In this document: piece by piece, positions 34,424 to 47,689 of the stretch | Position numbering within the stretch: position 1 is the first letter of the stretch | How the letters are laid out: the number at the start of each line of letters is the position of its first letter | From: Erythroxylum novogranatense | Taxonomy: Eukaryota > Streptophyta > Magnoliopsida > Malpighiales > Erythroxylaceae | DNA: 64,000 nucleotides | NCBI GenBank assembly: GCA_029891385.1 | Contig: CM057235.1 | Location: forward strand, 15,614,001 to 15,678,000 | Reading direction: 5' to 3' | The notes under the pieces: model-generated | Told to the model about the DNA's origin: nothing | The model's database searches: none | Seen by the model: the letters and a program-made list of their open reading frames with translations, nothing else | Position numbers and translations under genes: made by a program

Positions 34424-35829
34424 TGTAGCACCCCATACCATAGATATGTATCGACGCCAGAGGTCATTCCGACACACACCCTACGATAAGGGTGCGCCAC
34501 TTAACAACCACTAACACTCCACATGGCATCAAAATCATAAAGAATTAATATGAAATCCACTAATTTTGAAACCATAAATTCTCATTTCATAACCTCAAAG
34601 CAAGAATTTACACAACCGGTATGTTCAGTACATTACTCCAAAAGAAAATCAAACAAAAGGCTAACTAGGTCATCCTCAAAAGTGCCAAATGACCAACCAC
34701 GTGCCATGACTTCTCTTGCCAACTCAATCTACACGGCAGAAAAGTCCCTCCGAGCTATAAGTCTACTCTCTCGGTCCCGAAAAATAATTTGAAATTTTGG
34801 GTGAGTTTATGAACTCAAATGAGGAACCATCATCGATGGTTCACCCAATTCATGCATATACACATACATAACACATTTACGCACAATTATCTCATCAAAT
34901 CACATTTAGTAGTAATTTTCATACCAATTCAAAGAATCAATTCAAATGCACATGGAATGTGTATGAGACGCTTTCAATTTATTACGTTGTTGTGATCGAA
35001 ATCAAACCGTCCCCATTAAGGGCGATAAACGGTGGGCCATAGGCTCGAATCACTATGGGCTCAAGGCCCAATCACGTTGAGCTTTAAGCTCTCGTTGGTC
35101 GCTTCCGTCACAATCGCCGATTATCGATCATGCAATTATGCATGAAGTATATGTCCAAATAAAACAACACCAACATCATATCGCATCCCAATTCAACATA
35201 TACACATAAGTCTTGTACAAGTAATCGCAAGAAAATCACATATGACACTTCTATGTCGAATTTCCCAATTCATCGGACCTTCGGTCCGCAATCCAACACA
35301 AACAAACATAATTGTCCCTCCATTATTCTCCATGGGTTCTAAGTGCGTAATTATAAACACTTACTAACCGATGAACCATCTAGGTTACTCACCTAATAAC
35401 TTCGAGCTAATGCCGGAAGTCTCGCAACGTCCGTGGGATGACGCTCCAACCGAGCCTCTATAACAATTAAAATAAGTAAACATTACCAATCAATAGTTAA
35501 AATATCAAACAATGCACATGGAATAAGTAAACGGTATAATGCATGTTCATGGCATTCCCACCCTAATCCAAAATTTTCCCATAAAAAAATCCGCCTAAAA
35601 TTAGAAACCTATTGGCGCCGACGGCGCAATTCGGACCTCTATAGGTCCCCAATTAAACAAAATAAATGATTAAAGGCTCTGCTACTCCGGGCCACGCCAA
35701 TTTCGTCCAAAATTCCCAATTTCTCACAAATGAAATTAATATTCTACTTAATCCGATGCCTCAAGAATCAGGTCAATCGGATGTCGGACGGAAAGAAATT
35801 GACAAAATGAAATCACAAATTACCAATTA

Positions 35830-35863
<34 letters not shown>

Positions 35864-38308
35864 TAAAATAAAAAATAAAAGTTCAGCCTCGTTGGGCGAC
35901 GCCTAAGCCAGCGGGCTGACTAAATCGGCTTTTGTCAAGAGCTTGACGCTGTCCCTAGCGACGCGGCCTAATATGACCGTCACTGAGGCGACGCGTCGCC
36001 ACAGTGACCGAACTTAATTCCATTACCCTCTTTTTTTTCCTATTTCCCATCCGAATTTCCAACAATAATAATTCTTAGCACACAAATCGGAAAAATACAA
36101 ACCATAGCTTGTTGGAAAGATAATGAAAAGCTCTACCATTCTCATGAAGACCATAAAATCAATTTCACCCTAAGGGTGTCAAATATCCCATCAAAGCTAC
36201 TGTCTACACAAAACCTCTCAAACAGTGCAATACTTTGCAAATTCAGTAACTACTCATTTCCTCAGTAAAAATAACACAATAAATATTCTCAGTGAGTTCA
36301 CAATGTTATCTCCAACTTTCATGAACAACTCAAAATCAAATTTACTTACTAACTAGGTCAAACAATTCACCAAAGCATCAGCCCTCTGAAATCAACCAAT
36401 CTGGACAGTGATGTTTCAAACAGTAATTCTCTTAGCAAAATGTCACAAAAATCATTACCTTATATCCCTGAAAAGATAAGATCTCAAACTTCAATTTTCA
36501 TGAAGAACACAAACTCCAATTCGATTTTAACAATTTCAAATCTATTATGCAAGTTACTGCCATTTTCAGCAATTCACAACCTAATGCAGGGTCAGTTTTG
36601 CAAAATCATAACTCCCAACTCTGACCTCTAAAATTACACACCATAAATCATTTTCAAGATAATTTCTTACTCTACAACTTTTCAGAAGATCACTCACACC
36701 AATTCAGTCCACAAAATTGCTAAAATTGCTCCCAAGCAGAAAGCTCACAAAATCAACACTTTAACTAGGTTTCTCCAAAAGCATAAAACCAATCAATAGT
36801 AATCAGTTCATATATCCCAATATACAACTCGAAAATTAGCAAGATCAGTGGAAATGGAAAGCTAACTCAATATGCCTCAACTTTCATAAAGACCATTTTC
36901 CTAGTTCCATACCAATTAATTTAGAAAAATCAACAAAACACATTAGTCATACTTGCGGATACTGTTCACAGGCAATAAAACAGTAACTTTCCATGCAAAA
37001 TTTCGCCCTTCTAGCATTACAATTTAACAACACCTATTTCACACAAAATTGTAGCCAACATCCCAAAGTTTAAGTGGCCACAAACTTCACCTCATTTGCT
37101 CACCTACACAATTAGTTATGATCAAAACATTACAATAGGTCAAACATTCATTTTCCAGCTTTCAACATTAACCTAACTCCTATCACTTCTAACATCAATA
37201 ACACATCACTAAGCATCCATTCCTACCTCTAATTAAACCACAAATTCATCACAACATATACTTATATAATTATTCAAAAGTTGGCAGCACCTACATAACC
37301 AACTTCCATCTTGTATTTCCATTCATCTAGCACCACAAACATCATTAACAATATCAAGCTCCCATTCTTAACTACCATAACCATTCATTCATCCATAACT
37401 AAGCATGCATTTAAACCCATTCAAGCCTACTACTATCATCATGAAATAAATGCATAAATGCTTCCCATAATGGCTTCTAACTACCAAAAGCATAAAACAA
37501 ACATCAATACTTACCAATCAAGTTACAAACTCTTCAATTCTCCAACACTTTACAACTCTCCCACACTTCCTAACTTACTTCACCCACGGTTTCATAAGCA
37601 TAACAAAGAGTCTCATCAATTCAAGGCTTCAACTTGGTTTGTGTGTGATGATGAGCAAGCAAGGAACCAAGGAGAAATGTCTTGTATCGATAAGTAGAAG
37701 AAAATTCAAGGAGGAGGAAGATGACTTGGATGAATGAAGAAGAAGGCTTTCCAAGATATTCATTTACTAAAAAAAGCTAAAGAGGAAGTCGTAGATGATG
37801 ATTATAAGAAGACAAAATCAATAAATCAAGAAGAACACTTGGCATTCAATGGGAAAAATGCAATTTATCAACTAATCCTATTTAGTTAAGTGCTAATTCC
37901 AATTAAGCTCTAATCATGGCACTAAAATAATTCCCTAACACCATTTAGCCAATAATCTAATGCCATTAGGCAACCCTTTTCAGACAAAAAGGCTCACTCA
38001 ATCACGGTTGAATTTTTCGGTCCGCAAAACCTAAAAATTTCAGAAAATTCTCATAAATCCTAAAATATAAAACAATTTATGGCGACTCCAAATAATTTTT
38101 AAATACAACTTTCATATAAATTTCACAAAGATCTCAATTAGACACTTATGCCGGAAATGTCATGAATGCATGTATACCATGTGCATGTGCAAAACAATCA
38201 TCAGTTATAGAGGCTATATAATGTATGTTCATGCCGAGTTATAATTCAAGTCTCCTAACCCGTCCCAAATTACTAATAAATCCTTTCTATGGGAGATGGG
38301 ATGTTACA
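34424..38308 (-). repeat. LTR shared by C (5') and D (3'), divergent copy
   Basis: This 3,885-bp copy runs from TGTAGCACC to GATGTTACA. It carries private or rarer variants away from CAG/CTG sites: CATATATCCCAATATAC near 36810, CATCTAGCACCACAAAC near 37325, and CATTCATTCATCCATAACTA near 37382. It is therefore a distinct LTR lineage and not a duplicate assembly of its neighbours. Confidence 0.92.
35881..36010. repeat. GC-rich palindrome block in C/D LTR
   Basis: Homologue of 50304-50441 after a TAA-rich microsatellite at about 35828-35880. A short GAGGCGACGCGTCGCC core remains inverted; the outer arms are degraded. Confidence 0.68.
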
Positions 38309-38329
38309 ATTCTCCCCTCCTAATAAAAA

Positions 38330-39019
38330 TTTCGTCCCCGAAATTCTTACCTGGTTGATCGAAAAGATGAGGATACTGTCTCCTCATATGCTCCTCGGTC
38401 TCCCAGGTAGCCTCCTCAGTCGAGTGGTTCCTCCAGAGAACCTTCACCAGTGGAATACTCTTATTCCTCAACTGTTTCACCTGTGTCCCGACAATCAGAC
38501 GGCCTCCACATAACTCAAATTACTCGATACCTCAATCTCCCGAGCCGTTATCACATGTGTCGGATCGACCGATATCTACGGAAGCATACTCACATGGAAG
38601 ACGCCATGCAACTGAGACATCTCACTCGGTAAAGCTAGCTCAGAGGCCAAAGGTCCCATCCTCTCGGTGATCTCATATGGACCAATGTACCTAGGGCTTA
38701 ACTTACCCTTTTCCCAAATCTCAAGACACCACGCCACGGTGACACCGAAGAACACTCTATCGCCTACATTGTACTCAATGTCCCTCCTATCTTGATCCAC
38801 ATAGCTCTTCTGTCTATCCCGAGCCGCTTTGATGCGACTCAATCGGGCCACCTTATCTACAAGATCCTCAATCACTCAGGACCCTCAATCATCCTCACAC
38901 CTCTTCATCCCAATACAAAGGCGATCTACACGGCCGCCCATACACGGCCTCATATGGTGCCATCCCGATGCTACTATGATAATGATTGTTGTATGCAAAC
39001 TCAATCGAGCTAAATATCG
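38330..39019 (-). pseudogene. Element D 3' pol remnant (integrase C-terminus, chromodomain)
   Basis: From the gap leftward there is the end of the integrase core and the C-terminal domain. A 100-codon open segment at 38875-38576 contains RQKSYVDQDRRDIEYNVGD and PRYIGPYEI. The chromodomain-like tail follows to about 38330. The polypurine tract abuts the LTR end at 38308. The upstream part of pol (integrase N-terminus, RNase H, RT, most of protease) is hidden in the run of Ns. Confidence 0.85.
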
Positions 39020-39119
39020 NNNNNNNNNNNNNNNNNNNNNNNNNNNNNNNNNNNNNNNNNNNNNNNNNNNNNNNNNNNNNNNNNNNNNNNNNNNNNNNNN
39101 NNNNNNNNNNNNNNNNNNN
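39020..39119. other. Assembly gap (100 Ns) inside element D
   Basis: There are exactly 100 Ns, the usual placeholder for a gap of unknown size. The left flank matches A near 2317 and the right flank matches A near 4890, so about 2.57 kb is missing by comparison with A. The array period gives about 2.59 kb, in agreement. Confidence 0.97.
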
Positions 39120-40240
39120 AAATCGAGAAATAAGGAGCATACCATTTCGACATCCGGGGAATCTGGGCCTCACCTTTCGTCGTGGCATATATTACGGCAC
39201 AGGGGTGGTGGCCCGGCGAGCCCTCGGTCGCCAAAGGATCCCTCGGCTCTACCTCGGCCTCTACCTCGGCCCCTCTCATGCTTGATCACACGGATCCACC
39301 CTACTCGATGTGCGGTAGTACTACTCCGCTTCGGCCCTGACCCCAGTGAGCTCCCAATGTGGTGGGCAATCCGAATCGATGATCCATGGAGCAGCATTTA
39401 AGGCAAGCTCAGGTCAATCGCCAACACTCTCAAAGTGCCTCTTCTCACAGGTGCTCACACTGAATGGGGAATCTGCCCAAAACCTCTCGCCTTCGCCCTC
39501 GCCATTTGTCATTTGCCTGTCATAAATCTCCTCTGTCCAAAACCCGATCGTATGGATCCTCCACAGATCTCAAGGCCACGCTCTGGCTTCGCTAAAACTC
39601 CTACAGGCGCCTGACTATCACTAACTCTCTTTCCTCTAAACCTTGACCCATCTCTGCTGTCTCGCATCACAATCTGCTCCTCTCTCAAAGCGTGACTCTC
39701 AACTCTATAAAGGAGCCCATGTCGGATCGGGCCAATCTGCACGGATCTCAGATTCAGATCCCATCTCAAACCTCCGCACCTATCTGTCTCAAGAGAAACC
39801 ACGATGGCAAAGATACCCCATCAACTCATTAAATCTCACCTCGTTACTCTCTCTTCGTCATCCTACCTGTCTCGGCTCAAAACTCCTGCATTTTCATTTC
39901 GAGATACACTTGGGCATATAATTGTCTCAAAAGCCCTCGGAAAATCTGCCCGTGTCGAGAAGCAAGTGCGGTAGTGCTGCCGGAGCAGGTCTTCCACCAT
40001 GTATAAGCGGGGCCCTGCGGAAGAGATCTTGCATAATCGAACCTCTCATCGTGTTCGCAATCCATCGATCGAGGACTCTCTCGGTCCTCTCCAACCATCC
40101 CTCGGCCTCGGTGAGTGCATCTTATGCCATAAAGTCTCTGACCCCGCCACGCAAAGAAATCATATCTCCTCTCCCGTCTCACGGGACTCTAGGAGGTATC
40201 TCCTCGAGATCGAGGCACAGAGGACTCTCTACTAGCTCAA
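39120..40240 (-). pseudogene. Element D gag and protease-edge remnant
   Basis: The protease edge near the gap is followed upstream by the zinc-knuckle region (about 39375-39470), the basic linker and capsid up to about 40240. It is the most heavily disrupted gag here. The CATCGC run of other copies reads CCTTCGCCCTCGCCATTTG near 39490. A fragment with RGRGMVGEDRESPRSM at 40182-39877 identifies the capsid N-terminal part. Confidence 0.7.
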
Positions 40241-40375
40241 CGGATCCTCGGTCACCGGTTGATCAATCGATCACCAAATACGGATGACCTAAAACAAAAC
40301 AAGAACTACGATCGGTTTACGCATTTCTCACAATAATTCAAGCCTAATTATGTACTAGTCCCAGCAGATGCCAAA

Positions 40376-40390
40376 CCATGCTCGATACCA
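40376..40390 (-). other. Primer binding site of element D
   Basis: The minus strand reads TGGTATCGAGCATGG, identical to the siblings. Confidence 0.8.
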
Positions 40391-40395
40391 CCTAA

Positions 40396-43300
40396 TGTAG
40401 CACCCCATACCATAGGATATGTATCGACGCCAGAGGTCATTCCGACACACCTACGATAAGGGTGCTTCTGAACAACCACTAACACTCCACATGGCATCAA
40501 AATCATAAAAATTAATATGAAATCCACTAATTTTGAAACCATAAATTCTCATTTCATAACCTCAAGCGATAAATTTACACAACCGGTATATTACATGCAT
40601 TACTCGAAAAGAAAATCAAACAAAAAAGGCTAACTAGGTCATCCCTCGAAAGTGCGGTGGCCGGCACATGTGCCATGACTTCTCTGCCAACTCAATCTAC
40701 GGCGGGGAAAGTCCCTCTGGAGCTATAAGTCTACTCTACCGGTCACGAAAAATAATTTGAAATTTTGGGTGAGTTTACTGAACTCGGTGAGAACCATCAT
40801 CGATGGTTCACCCAATTCATGCATATACACATACATAACACTACTCACGACAATTATCTCATCAAATCACATTTAGTAGTAATTTTCATACCAATTCAAA
40901 GAATCAATTCAAATGCACATGGAATGTGTATGAGGCTTTTTCAATTTATTACGTTGTTGTGGTGGCGCTGGCTGTCCCATTAAGGCGGCGTTAAGCGGTG
41001 GGCCATGGGCTCACGAATCACTATGGGCTCAAGGCCCAATCACGTTGAGCTTTAAGCTCTCGTTGGTTGCTTCTGGTCTGGCCATGGATTCTTGATCATG
41101 CAATTATGCATGAAGTGCATATGTCCAAATAAAACAACACCAACATCATATCGATCCCAATTCAACATATACACATAAGTCTTGTACAAGTAATGCAAGA
41201 AAATCACATATGACACTTCTATGTCGAATTTCCCAATTCATGGGACCTTGGTCCATAATCCGACACAAACAAACATAATTGTCCTCCATTATTCTCCACG
41301 GGGTTCTAAGTGCGAATTATAAACACTTACTAACCGATGAACCATCTAGGTTACTCACCTAATAACTTCGAGCTAATGCGGAAGTCTCGCAACGTCCGTG
41401 GGATGACGTTCAAGCGAGCCTCTATAACAATTAAAATAAGTAAACATTACCAAGCTGAATAGTTAAAAATATCAAACAATGCACATGGAATAAGTAAACG
41501 TGTATAATGCATGTTCATGGCATTCCCAGCCTTAATCCAAAATTTTCCATAAAAAAATCCGTCTAAAATTAGAAACCTATTGGCGGCGACGGTGCATGAA
41601 TTAGGACCTCTATAGGTCCCCGATTAAACAAAATAATGATTAAAGGCTCCGTTACAGGGGCCACGTCAATTCCGTCCAAAATTCCCAATTTCTCACAAAA
41701 TGAAATTAAATATTCTCTGAATCCGATGCCTCAAGAATCAGGTCAATCGGATGTCGGACGGAAAAAAAATTGACAAATGAAATCTAAATTACTAATTAAA
41801 TAATAATAATAATAACATAATAATAATAAAATAAAATAAAAAATAAAAGTTCAACCTCGCTGGGGCGACGTCTAGCCCAGTGGGCTGACTAAATTAACTT
41901 AATCGCTAGGGCGACGCGTCTCCCTAGCGACGGCCGGCCTAATCGACCGTCACTTGAGGCGACAGCGTGCATACAGTGACCGAACTTAATTCCATTACCC
42001 TCTTTTTTCCTATTTCCATCCAATTTCCAACAATAATAATTCTTAGCACACAAATCGGAAAAATACAAACCATAGCTTGTTGGAAAGATAATGAAAAGCT
42101 CTACCATTCTCATGAAGACCATAAAATCAATTTCACCCTAAGGGTGTCAAATATCCCATCAAAGCTACTGTCTACACAAAACCTCTCAAACAGTGCAATA
42201 CTTTGCAAATTCAGTAACTACTCATTTCCTCAGTCAAAAATAACACAATAAATATTCTCAGTGAGTTCACAATGTTATCTCAACTTTCATGAACAAATCA
42301 AAATCAAATTTACTTACTAACTAGGTCAAACAATTCACCAAAGCATCAGCCCTCTGAAATCAACCAATCTGGACAGTGATGTTTCAAACAGTAATTCTCT
42401 TAGCAAAATGTCACAAAATCATTACCTTATATCCCTGAAAGATAAGATCTCAAACTTCAATTTTCATGAAGAAAACAAACTCCAATTCGATTTTTAACAA
42501 TTTCAAATCTATTATGCAAGTTACTGCCATTTTCAGCAATTCACAACCTAATGCAGGGTCAGTTTTTGCAAAATCATAACTCCCAACTCTGACCTCTAAA
42601 ATTACACACCATAAATCATTTTCAAGATAATTTCTTACTCTACAACTTTTCAGAAGATCACTCCACCAATTCAGTCCAAAACAATTGCTAAAATTGCTCC
42701 CAAGCAGAAAGCTCACAAAATCAACACTTTAACTAGGTTTCTCCAAAAGCGTAAAACCAATCAATAGTAATCAGTTCATATCTCCACTATACAACTCGAA
42801 AATTGGCAAGATCAGTGGAAATGGAAAGCTAACTCAATATGCCTCAACTTTCATAAAGACCATTTTTCCTAGTTCCATACCAATTAATTTAGAAAAATCA
42901 ACAAAACACATTAGTCATACTTGCGGTTACTGTTCACAGGCAATAAAACAGTAACTTTCCATGCAAAATTTCGCCCTTCTAGCATTACAATTTAACAACA
43001 CCTATTTCACACAAAGTTGTAGCCAACATCCCAAAGTTTAAGTGGCCACAAACCTCACCTCATTTGCTCTCCTACAAAATTAGTTATGATCAAAGTATTA
43101 CAATAGGTCAAAGATTCATTTTCCAGCTTTCAACATTAACCTAACTCTTATCACTTCTAACATCAATAACACATCACTAAGCATCCATTCCTACCTCTAA
43201 TTAAACCACAAATTCATCACAACATATACTTATATAATTATTCAAAAGTTGGCAGCACCCACATAACCAACTTCCATCTTGTATTTCCATTCATTAAGCA

Positions 43301-44278
43301 CCATAAACATCATTAACAATATCACTTTCCCATTCTTTAACTACCATAACCAATTCCTTCACACAAGCATGCATTAAACCCATTCAAGCCTACCCTTATC
43401 ATCATGAAATAAATGCATAAATGCTTCCCATAATGGCTTCTAACTACCAAAAACATAAAAACAAACATCAATACTTACCAATCAAGTTACAAACTCTTGA
43501 TTCTCGACACTTTACAACTCTCCCACACTTCCTAACTTACTTCACCCACGGTTTTCATAAGCATAACAAAGAGTCTCATCAATTCAAGGCTTCAACTTGG
43601 TTTGTGTGTGATGATGAGCAAGCAAGGAACCAAGGAGAAATGTCTTGTATCAGATAAGTAGAAGAAAAATTCGAAGGAGGAGGAAGATGACTTCGGATGA
43701 ATGAAGAAGAAGGCTTTCCAAGATATTCATTTACTAAAAAAAGCTAAAGAGGAAGTCGTAGATGATGATTATAAGAAGACAAAATCAATAAATCAAGAAG
43801 AACACTTGGCATTCAATGGGAAAAATGCAATTTATCAACTAATCCTATTTAGTTAAGTGCTAATTCCAATTAAGCTCTAATCATGGCACTAAAATAATTC
43901 CCAACACCATTTAGCCAATAATCTAATGCCATTAGGCAACCCTTTTCGATCTGAAAAGGCTCACTCAATCGATCGGTTGGAAATTTTCCGGTGGGCAAGA
44001 ACCGAAAAATTCGAGAAAAATTTCCATAAATCCTAAAATATAAAACAATTTATGGCGCTCCAAATAATTTTTCAAATCTGACTTTCATATAAATTTCACA
44101 AAGATTCCAATTAGACACTTATGCGGAAATGTCATGAATGCATGTATACCATGTGCATGTGCAAAACAATCATCGATTATAGAGGCTATATAATGTATGT
44201 TCATGCAGAGTTATAATTCAAGTCTCCTAACCCGTCCCAATTACTAATAAATCCTTTCATGGGAGATGGGATATTCTG
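40396..44278 (-). repeat. LTR shared by D (5') and E (3')
   Basis: This 3,883-bp LTR1 copy belongs to the A/B and B/C subtype (CACCATAAAC, AAAATTGGC). Its outer end is altered: where siblings read GGGATGTTACAATTCTCC, this copy reads GGGATATTCTGATTCTCC at 44269-44286, so the terminal TGTAACA is lost. The GC palindrome block is at 41849-41983. Confidence 0.9.
41849..41983. repeat. GC-rich palindrome block in D/E LTR
   Basis: Homologue of 50304-50441 with several substitutions and missing bases. The CTAGGGCGACGCGTC portion near 41906-41920 is still recognisable. Confidence 0.68.
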
Positions 44279-44299
44279 ATTCTCCCTCACAATAAAATT

Positions 44300-47200
44300 T
44301 TGTCCCAGAAATTCTTACGGTTGATCGAAAAGATGAGGATCTTGTCTCCTCATATGCTCCTCGGTCTCCCCTGGTAGCCTCCTCGATCAGTGGTTCCTCC
44401 AGAGAACCTTCACCAAGGAATACTCTTATTCCTCAACTGTTTCACCCGTGTCCCGACAATCATATCGGCTCCTACATAACTCAAATTACTCGATACCTCA
44501 ATCTCACGAGCCGTTATCACATGTGTCGGATCGACCGATATCTCTGAAGCATACTCACATGGAAGGCGTCATGCAGCTGAGACATCTCACTCGGTAAAGC
44601 TAGCACAGAGGCCAAAGGTCCTATCCTCTCGGTGATCTCATATGGACGAATGTACTGGGCTTAACTTACCCTTTTCCCAAATCTCGGTACACCACGCATG
44701 CGGTGACACCGTGAAGAACACTCTATCGCCTACATTGTACTCAATGTCCCTCTATCTTGATCCACATAGCTCTTGTCTATCTAAGCGCTTTGATGCGACT
44801 AGAATCGATTTCACCTTATCTACGGTATCACAGAATCACTCAGGACCCTCGATCATCCTCACACCCTCTTCATCCCAATACAAAGGCGATCTACACGGTA
44901 GCCCATACTGATCCTCATATGGTGCCATCCGATGCTACTATGATAATGATTGTTATATGCAAACTCAATCGAGCTAAATCTCGATCCCATGCTCCTCTGA
45001 ACTCCAATACCAAGCCGAAGCATATCCTCAGCGGTCTTGTCGTCCTCTCCTCGCCCATCATGCGAGGATGAAGCAGATCTTGAAGTTCACCTAGTACCCA
45101 TGCTGGTACGCAAACTCGCGAACCTTGAAGTAAATCGGGATCCTCGCCGACACTTATCGACCTTTGGGACCCCATGCGGTCTCCTATCTACGCCCACGTA
45201 CTTACGGGCCAATGATCCGTGGTATTGTTCTCCTTCTTGGCAAGAAATGGGTCGATTTAGTCGTCGATCCACTATGACCAGATAGCATCATCTTTCCTCG
45301 GCGTCTAGGAAAACCCATAATGAAATCCATGGTAATTGTTCCCATTTCCACTTTGGAATGGGCAGCGAATAAACTTCTCTTGGAGCACGGTGTTCGACCT
45401 TAACTTTCTTGCACGTCAAACATTTAGATACATACTCCGCTACTTGCTTTTTCATGCCAGGCCACCAGAAATGTTGCTTAAGAGTGTTATACATCTTGGT
45501 AGTACCAGGATGCATAGCATATGTGGCCATATGAGCCTCCTCCAATATCTCTCTCCTCAGATCATCCACACCAGGCACACAAAGCCTCTGTCTCAACCAC
45601 AAAGTCTCATCTCTCACCTCAAACTCAGAACTCGAATCAACTTTTACCTTCTCAATCAGTCTCACCATAACAGGATCCTTGTCCTGAACTCTCCTGATCC
45701 TGTCCAGTAGCATCGGTCTCAGTGTCAAAGTAGCCAATAAGACTCCATCCTGCTCCAGAGTCATCTGAACATTCAAAGCCCTCAATCGAATCAAATTAGG
45801 CAACCTCATTGCTCGAATCGAGCTGTACTAGTATGTGACTTCCTACTCGAGCATACGCCACCACATTAGCTTTCCTGTGATACTCGATAAATGCAGTCAT
45901 AGTCCTTCAACAACTCAAGCCATCTCCTCTGTCTCAAATTCAACTCTCTCGCTCGATAAATATTTCAAACTCTTATGGTCGGTGAAGATCCGGAAAGTCT
46001 CACCATCTGGTAATGCCTCCAAATCTTCAAAGCAAACACTACTGCATTAACTCAAATCATGAGCAGGATAGTTTACCTCGTGAGACCTCGGTGTCTCGAG
46101 GCATAGGCAATGACTCTCTTGTGCTGCATCGAACACCCCCAATCCACGATCGATGCATCGCTGTATACCTCAAATCCTCCAATCCCGGATGGAATAGTCA
46201 ACACCGGTCGATGAGTCAACCGATGTTTCAGACTCCTCAAAGCTCTTCCGACACTCCTCGGTCCATCCAGATGGCACATTCTTCCTCGAAGTTTTGTCGG
46301 AGAAGTGAGATCAATGAAACCCTCGACAAACCTCCGGTAATAACCGCCAATCCGAGGAAACTCGAATCTGAAACATTCTAGGGCTTCCCACTTGACCTTG
46401 CCTCCACCTTACTCGGATCCACTCAATACCCTCTCCGGTCACTATATGTCCCAAAATATCACTCGATCCAAACCAAAATTCACATTTATGAATTTGGCAT
46501 ACAACTGCTCTCTCTCATGGTCTGCAACACAATCCTCAAATGCTCACTATGCTCACATACATTCTCGAATACACTAAAATGTCATCAATAAACACAATAA
46601 CAAACTGATCCGGTAGGCTGAAATACCTTATTCATCAAGGCCATGAAGGCTGCCGGGCATTAGTTAACCCAAACGGCATCACTAAAACTCAAAATGCCGT
46701 GCACACGCCTCCTCAGGCACTCTTAGGCACATCGGCCTCTGCAATCTTCAATCGATAGTACCACGACCTCGGATCCAACTTAGTGAACACCGAGCTCCTC
46801 TGCTGATCAAATAAGTCATCGATCCTGGCGGTGGATACTTATTCTTCATCGTCACCCATTCAATCGCACATAATCGATGCATGACCTCAAAGTCCCATCC
46901 TTTTCTTCACAAACAAAGCTGGAGCTCCCGTGGTGAAACACTAGGTCCGATAAAGCCCTTCTCCAACAACTCCTGAATCGAGCCTTAAGCTCCCTCGGTT
47001 CCACAGGTGCCATCCTATATGGAGGTATAGATATAGAGCGATGCACAGAACGAGGTCGATAGTGAACTCTGTCTCCCGATCCGGCGGCAAACCCAGAACT
47101 CATCAGAAACACATCCGAAATTCCCTAACCACGGAATATCCTCAAGCCTCTGCTCAACTCGTGTCAACCACATGGGCAGATATGCCTCACACCTCCTGCA

Positions 47201-47689
47201 TCAATCTCGGGCACTAAGGAAAGAGATCATCCGGCTGTCTTTGCTGACTAACTCCTCTAAACACCGCTCTAAGGTGACGAGACTCTAAACAACCTCCTTG
47301 GTATAGCAGTCCATAATAGCCCTATGGGCCGTCGGCCATCCATCCCGTAATCACATCGATCTCTCTCGAGGCAACACTATAAGGTGCGCCTCAACATCGC
47401 TTGATCAATCTGGATCGAGCATCCCTGCACCTCTCCAACGCAATAGTAGTACCTAAAGGTGTACTCACCTCTAGCCCATCTGATAATATCTCTCGATCCC
47501 CATGCAATCTACATGCCATATGAGGTGCAATAAAGAATGTGTGGATCCAGATCCAAGAATGCAAACGCCTCAAAATCGAAAATAAGGAGCATACCATTTC
47601 GACATCGGGGAATCTGGGCCTCTGCCTCGTCATGGCATATATTACGGCTCAGGGGCGTGGTCGACCGACCACCCATCAGTCCTAAAGGA
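44300..47689 (-). pseudogene. Element E pol remnant with intact RNaseH-integrase linker
   Basis: Read leftward. The protease region is near 47515-47550. RT spans about 47060-46240 with the FIDD box near 46572-46600. RNase H lies at about 46170-45835 (DASIVDWGCS-like sequence in the 46279-46073 frame). The linker and integrase run from 45809, and the chromodomain-like tail lies at about 44530-44300. A 173-codon open segment at 45809-45288 starts in the post-RNaseH linker (MRLPNLIRLRALNVQ), passes the zinc-finger set [12 protein letters not shown] and enters the core. Its left end decays around 45400. Beyond it the CAG/CTG-type indels resume. Confidence 0.87.

Larger units (their letters stand above)
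34323..37514 (-). other. Predicted leader intron of element C
   Basis: The donor GTAAGTAT is at 37514-37507 and the acceptor TTGTTTTGTTTTAG ends at 34323, the same arrangement as in element B, with a length of about 3.19 kb. Confidence 0.45.
40289..43478 (-). other. Predicted leader intron of element D
   Basis: The donor GTAAGTAT is at 43478-43471 and the acceptor TTGTTTTGTTTTAG ends at 40289, with a length of about 3.19 kb; the arrangement is as in B. Confidence 0.45.
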
